Assembly: GCA_021816545.1 (NCBI GenBank)
Contig: JAKAXP010000003.1
Location: forward strand, 1-33,087
From: Bacteroidota bacterium
Lineage (GTDB): Bacteria; Bacteroidota; Bacteroidia; Bacteroidales; VadinHA17
DNA length: 33,087 nt
Direction: 5' to 3'
The notes beneath the pieces are model-generated. The model was not told the origin of the DNA. It ran no database searches and was given only the letters and a program-made list of their open reading frames with translations. Below are positions 28,509 through 33,087 of the stretch, in pieces (within the stretch, counting starts at the first letter, position 1; the number at the start of each line of letters is the position of its first letter). The translations under genes were made by a program, and so were the position numbers.

Positions 28509-28593
28509 GCGGATGTGTCGTAATTGGTAGCCGAGCAAGACTTAGGATCTTGTGCCTCAGGGCGTGGGGGTTCGAGTCCCTTCATCCGCACCA
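28509..28593 (+). tRNA. tRNA-Leu (anticodon TAG), CCA encoded
   Basis: Acceptor GCGGATG/CATCCGC+ACCA; anticodon stem-loop CAAGA-CTTAGGA-TCTTG; class II variable arm; T-loop GGTTCGAGTCC. 85 nt. Confidence 0.95.
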
Positions 28594-28671
28594 GACACCG
28601 GAACCGCCCTTAATCCGGGCCACAAGGCGCAGGTTAAGGCGGTTTTTAAATCGATAGAAAACAGTTACAAT

Positions 28672-30003
28672 ATGAATGTCACCAGAGAGAACATTGACGC
28701 ACTGAACGCAACCGTCAGAATTGATATCACCAAAACCGACTACGAAGAGAAGGTCGAGAAGAAACTCAGGGAATACCGCAGGACAGCCAGCATCAAGGGA
28801 TTCCGTCCCGGTCATGTGCCCATGCAGATGATAAAAAAGCTCTACGGCACTTCCGTCCTCGTTGACGAGATAAACAACATCGTCTCGGAGAGCCTTTCGG
28901 ACTACATTAAAAATGAAAACCTTGACATACTTGGTGACCCGATGCCGAAAAATGACGGGCATACGTTTGACCCGGAGAAATCGGATGAATTCACCTTCAC
29001 CTTTGAACTCGGACTGGCCCCTGAATTTGAAGTCAGCCTGAACAAGAAGCAGAAGCTTACCCGCTACCTGATAGAGCCTGACACCAAAATGGTTGCAGAT
29101 TATGTTGACAACTATGCCCGCAGGTACGGTCAGTTCATCACTGCCGACACAGCTGAAGAGAAGGACCTCCTCAAGGGGATAGTGGAATCCTCTGACAGTT
29201 CGGTCAAAAACGATGCAGCATCCCTCTCGGTGGAGATGATAAAGGACGATGAGATTAAGAAGCAATTCCTTGGCAAGCAAGCAGGAGATACAGTAGGCTT
29301 CGAGCTTCGGAAGGCTTTCCCAAATGATTACGAGATTGCCGGGCTCCTGAAGAAGCAGAAGGATGAGGTAAAAGACCTGGACGGACGCTATTCAATTACA
29401 ATCATGGAGGTTTCGCGCTTCGTCCCGGCTGAGAATAACCAGGAACTGTGGGATAAGATCTACGGAGAAGGTACCGTGAAATCAGCTGCCGAGTTCGAAG
29501 CAAAAGTCACTGACGAGATCAGGGAATACTTCAACCGTGAGACAGAATACAAGCTCCGTACCGATGCCCGTGACCTGGTTCTGGAGAAGACCCCGTTCGA
29601 GGTTCCCGAGGAGTTCCTCAAGAGGTGGCTGCTGAGAGTGAATGAGAAGACCACGGCAGAAGATATAGAAAAAGACTTCGACCATTTCCGTGATGACCTG
29701 CGCTGGCAGCTGATCAAGAACAGGGTGGCAAAAAACAGCGAACTCAAAATCACCGATGAGGAGATCCTTGAGGAGGCCAAGAACTTTACACGCGCGCAGT
29801 TCGCACAGTACGGCCTGCACTACGCCACGGATGAGCAGATCACATCATTTGCAGCTGATTTCCTGAAGAAAGAGGAGGAGGCCCGCCGCATCGCCGAGAA
29901 AGTTCTTGACACCAGGGTGCTGGGCATCATAATTGACTCGGTCAAGGTAGATGAAAAGACCGTTACCCCTGAGGAGTTCAACAAGCTCTTCGGCAACAAA
30001 TGA
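28672..30003 (+). CDS. tig: Trigger factor (peptidyl-prolyl isomerase chaperone)
   Basis: ATG 28672: [59 protein letters not shown] (ribosome-binding GFRPG motif). Upstream extension of the track ORF overlaps the tRNA and is not real. Confidence 0.93.
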   Translation: MNVTRENIDALNATVRIDITKTDYEEKVEKKLREYRRTASIKGFRPGHVPMQMIKKLYGTSVLVDEINNIVSESLSDYIKNENLDILGDPMPKNDGHTFDPEKSDEFTFTFELGLAPEFEVSLNKKQKLTRYLIEPDTKMVADYVDNYARRYGQFITADTAEEKDLLKGIVESSDSSVKNDAASLSVEMIKDDEIKKQFLGKQAGDTVGFELRKAFPNDYEIAGLLKKQKDEVKDLDGRYSITIMEVSRFVPAENNQELWDKIYGEGTVKSAAEFEAKVTDEIREYFNRETEYKLRTDARDLVLEKTPFEVPEEFLKRWLLRVNEKTTAEDIEKDFDHFRDDLRWQLIKNRVAKNSELKITDEEILEEAKNFTRAQFAQYGLHYATDEQITSFAADFLKKEEEARRIAEKVLDTRVLGIIIDSVKVDEKTVTPEEFNKLFGNK

Positions 30004-30055
30004 AACTATTAAGGGTTTAATTCGTATATTTGGAATTCAACCAAAGATTCTTATT

Positions 30056-30733
30056 ATGTCAGATATCAGGGATTTTAAAAAATATGCAGCTGACCGCTTC
30101 GGCATCAGCAGCCTCACAATGCACCGGTACATATCGGCAAGCAACGGTTACATCTCTCCCACCATCATAGAGGAGCGTCAGCTGAACGTGGCTTCGATGG
30201 ACGTCTTTTCGCGCCTTATGATGGACCGGATAATTTTCCTTGGTCTGCCGGTAGATGATTATGTTGCAAACATAATCCAGGCGCAGTTGCTCTACCTTGA
30301 CTCGTCAGATCCGGGCAAGGATATCCAGATTTATCTTAACACCCCCGGAGGAGCTGTTCATGCAGGTCTCGGCATATATGACACCATGCAGTACATCTCT
30401 GCCGATGTGGCGACAATCTGCACCGGCATGGCTGCCTCGATGGGCGCCGTGCTGCTCACTGCAGGAACAAAGGGAAAACGCTCGGCACTGAAGCACTCGC
30501 GTATAATGATCCACCAGCCCATGGGAGGTGCTGAGGGACAGGCATCCGACATCGAAATTGTTGCAAGGGAAATCACCAAGCTCAAGAAGGAACTTTACGA
30601 GATTATTGCCCTTCATACCGGCAATCCCGTCGACAAGGTAGAGAAGGATTCTGACCGCGACTACTGGATGACAGCCACTGAAGCAAAGGAATACGGCATG
30701 ATCGACGAGGTCCTGACCAGGACCAAGAACTAA
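30056..30733 (+). CDS. clpP: ATP-dependent Clp protease proteolytic subunit
   Basis: ATG 30056; [49 protein letters not shown] (catalytic Ser/His). Confidence 0.97.
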   Translation: MSDIRDFKKYAADRFGISSLTMHRYISASNGYISPTIIEERQLNVASMDVFSRLMMDRIIFLGLPVDDYVANIIQAQLLYLDSSDPGKDIQIYLNTPGGAVHAGLGIYDTMQYISADVATICTGMAASMGAVLLTAGTKGKRSALKHSRIMIHQPMGGAEGQASDIEIVAREITKLKKELYEIIALHTGNPVDKVEKDSDRDYWMTATEAKEYGMIDEVLTRTKN

Positions 30734-30742
30734 TTCCGCCTT

Positions 30743-31957
30743 ATGGATAAATGCTCGTTCTGCGGACGCACCAAGAAAGAGGCTAACCTTCTTATTGCCG
30801 GGCTTGAGGGTCACATATGCGATCATTGCATTGAACAGGCCCACAACATCATGGTTGAGGAACTGGGAGGCAAATCAAGTTTCAATCTTGAAGGTATCAA
30901 GCTTCGGAAACCGGAGGAAATAAAGAAGTTCCTTGACCAGTACGTCATCGGGCAGGATAAAGCCAAGAAGATCCTTTCGGTTGCAGTCTACAACCATTAC
31001 AAGAGGCTGATGCAGAAGGCCGACAGTGATGATGTTGAGATCGAAAAATCAAACATCATACTTGTTGGCGAGACAGGTACCGGCAAGACACTGCTGGCGC
31101 GAACCATTGCCAGGATGCTTCACGTACCGTTCACTATAGTTGATGCAACGGTGCTTACAGAAGCCGGTTATGTCGGTGAGGACATTGAAAGCCTGCTTAC
31201 CCGTCTTCTCCAGAACGCCGACTATGATGTAAAGGCTGCCGAGAAAGGAATTGTATTCATCGATGAGCTTGACAAGATAGCCCGCAAGGGCGATAACCCA
31301 TCCATCACACGTGACGTTTCAGGCGAGGGTGTGCAGCAGGGACTACTCAAGCTGCTTGAAGGATCGATTGTAAATGTACCTCCCCAGGGGGGCAGGAAAC
31401 ATCCTGAGCAGAAGATGATCCCGGTTGATACGAGGAACATACTCTTTATCTGCGGCGGCGCTTTTGAGGGGATCGAAAAGAAGATTGCCCACAGGCTTAA
31501 CACCTCAGTTGTTGGTTATACTGCCAGCCGATCGCGTGATCATTATGACAAGGATGACCTCCTGAAGTACATCGCACCTCAGGACCTGCGTGCTTACGGC
31601 CTGATCCCGGAGATCATCGGCCGGCTTCCGGTGCTCACCCACCTCTCTCCCCTTGACCCGAAGGCGCTGAGAGCCATCCTCACCGAACCGAAGAACGCCA
31701 TCACCAAGCAGTACATAAAGCTTTTTGCCATGGATGGCATTGAGCTCACCTTCACACCGGAGGCGCTTGATTACATCGTGGACAAGGCAGTGGAGTTCAG
31801 GCTGGGTGCCAGGGGCCTCCGTGCAATCTGCGAGGCTATAATGATGGACGCAATGTTCGAACTACCGTCCGGCGACTCGAAGGAGTTTACGGTTACACCC
31901 GAATACGCCTCCCATAAGCTTGAAAGGGTGGATATGAAGGTGCTTAAGGCCTCCTGA
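30743..31957 (+). CDS. clpX: ATP-dependent Clp protease ATP-binding subunit ClpX
   Basis: N-terminal zinc finger [81 protein letters not shown]; pore GYVG. Confidence 0.98.
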   Translation: MDKCSFCGRTKKEANLLIAGLEGHICDHCIEQAHNIMVEELGGKSSFNLEGIKLRKPEEIKKFLDQYVIGQDKAKKILSVAVYNHYKRLMQKADSDDVEIEKSNIILVGETGTGKTLLARTIARMLHVPFTIVDATVLTEAGYVGEDIESLLTRLLQNADYDVKAAEKGIVFIDELDKIARKGDNPSITRDVSGEGVQQGLLKLLEGSIVNVPPQGGRKHPEQKMIPVDTRNILFICGGAFEGIEKKIAHRLNTSVVGYTASRSRDHYDKDDLLKYIAPQDLRAYGLIPEIIGRLPVLTHLSPLDPKALRAILTEPKNAITKQYIKLFAMDGIELTFTPEALDYIVDKAVEFRLGARGLRAICEAIMMDAMFELPSGDSKEFTVTPEYASHKLERVDMKVLKAS

Positions 31958-31983
31958 ATCCTGCCCGGAACCATAAGAATAAG

Positions 31984-32015
31984 AATCCCGGCCTGCCATC
32001 TGGCAAGCCGGGATT
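31984..32015 (+). terminator. Rho-independent terminator after clpX
   Basis: AATCCCGGC C TGCCA TC TGGCA A GCCGGGATT then TCTCTTTT; 14 bp of stem with one mismatch. Confidence 0.85.
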
Positions 32016-32073
32016 TCTCTTTTCAGATACCCGCAGGACAGTTCCGAAAAACAGGGCGGGTCAGGGTAGCACA

Positions 32074-32919
32074 CTAATTACCGTTGTATTTCGGGTGCCT
32101 GTAACGGAGCGTTATCTGCTTCGTTTCATCACCCCTTGAGAGGGTGGCATCAGCATCACATTCGCCGGTGCCATAGTCAAGTTCAAAAGGCTCAATGCCT
32201 TCCACATCAAATCCTATCGTTCCGCTCACCAGGAACCTGCATGCGGCATGCCATTCAAGCGGATTGACAATTGTAAGCGTGTATGTCTTGCCTTCAAGGT
32301 TTGTGCCGGCTGACATTCCGGTGATCAGGCAAATGTCATCCCATGGATTCCAGGTACCGTATCCTGCAATGTATTCCCTTTCGTGGGTGAACTCCCGGGT
32401 TATAACCTTGCTGTCGGGGAATGTTATCTTTCCGCCGGTGAGGTTTACGCCGAAGACAGCATTCTGATTGTTGTTCAGGCCGAGATTTTCTATTGTGAAT
32501 GTACCCTCGACCTTTGCTCCGTTGACATAGTAGTTATCAAATGTCAGCACACGCTCCGAGCCTGCCGTTCCCCTCGGGCCCGACAGAGTGATGAGTATCT
32601 TCCCGCTGCGAACCACATCAAACAGACCGGTGCATCCGGTGCCATAATCAATCACGATGTTCCTGGGGAAGAAATTTTCACCCGGTGAGTTGATTGTAAT
32701 AAGCGGACAGCTGTCAAGCACAGAGGCAGACTTCTTTCCAACCTCTGCAAAACCAGTGGCGATTTCAAGTGAGGCAAACGCATCATCATAAAGCGCTTCG
32801 CTAAGTACAACATCATCAGCCGCATCGGTGGCCTTTGTATCAATCGGCTCAGTCTTGCTGCACGATGTCATTATCAGCCCCGTCAGGGCCATAAGCAGAA
32901 TAAGTGTTTTTGTTTTCAT
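32074..32919 (-). CDS. Hypothetical lipoprotein
   Basis: MKTKTLILLMALTGLIMTSCSKTEPIDTK: lipoprotein signal peptide (lipobox LIMTSC); beta-rich Gly/Thr body; no recognised catalytic motif. Confidence 0.78.
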   Translation of the reverse strand: MKTKTLILLMALTGLIMTSCSKTEPIDTKATDAADDVVLSEALYDDAFASLEIATGFAEVGKKSASVLDSCPLITINSPGENFFPRNIVIDYGTGCTGLFDVVRSGKILITLSGPRGTAGSERVLTFDNYYVNGAKVEGTFTIENLGLNNNQNAVFGVNLTGGKITFPDSKVITREFTHEREYIAGYGTWNPWDDICLITGMSAGTNLEGKTYTLTIVNPLEWHAACRFLVSGTIGFDVEGIEPFELDYGTGECDADATLSRGDETKQITLRYRHPKYNGN

Positions 32920-33087
32920 GGTAAATCCCGTTAAGTATTCTTTGTGTCTGTATTGCTTTGACAGCAGAAAACACTTACGGTTTAACGGACAAATGAAAAA
33001 AAAGTTACCCGGGACTGAGACGGGAGAGTACCGGGAAGCCTGTCCGTGCCCGGTACAGGCGGTGTGTCTTATCCTTACCTGCGCCTG

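Noticed and set aside
28552-28671. Extended N-terminus of the track ORF 28552..30003
   Set aside because: Overlaps the tRNA-Leu gene (28509-28593); trigger factor homology starts at ATG 28672.
28582-29280. 232-aa antisense ORF opposite tig
   Set aside because: Opposite a well-supported tig gene, unconvincing protein composition, overlaps the tRNA 3' end; likely a GC/codon-bias artefact.

Overview
The window is a chromosomal segment that looks like Bacteroidetes/Bacteroidales (TAnnTTTG-type -7 promoter motifs, Bacteroidetes-style ABCG-like transporter, clade-typical gene content). It is mostly housekeeping. In order: partial purH(-), FtsX/MacB-type ABC permease(+), rsmA(-), a 1040-aa TerB-like/ABCG-like fusion transporter(-), a lipoprotein(-), PatB/MalY aminotransferase and carA(+), OCD/mu-crystallin, L-serine ammonia-lyase and aminopeptidase P(+), an argR-argG-argH operon(-), two paralogous PEGA-like secreted proteins(-), carB(+), GNAT(+), GT2 glycosyltransferase(+), recQ(-), tatC-lptB(+), tRNA-Leu(TAG), tig-clpP-clpX(+), and a lipoprotein(-). 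I saw no CRISPR array, transposase, integrase, rRNA or recognisable defence/biosynthetic system, and I do not claim a new multi-gene system. The best second-look signals are: (1) a cluster of near-perfect nested palindromes inside an Ala-rich part of the GT2 gene; (2) two ARG-box-like 18-mers spaced by 3 bp abutting the argR start codon; (3) a Gly/Pro-rich insertion immediately before the Arg[10 protein letters not shown] motif; (4) a composite repeat-palindrome-repeat element abutting the recQ stop; (5) CarA and CarB that look like the eukaryotic CPSII/CAD type; and (6) the unusual D-loop of the ABCG-like fusion protein.
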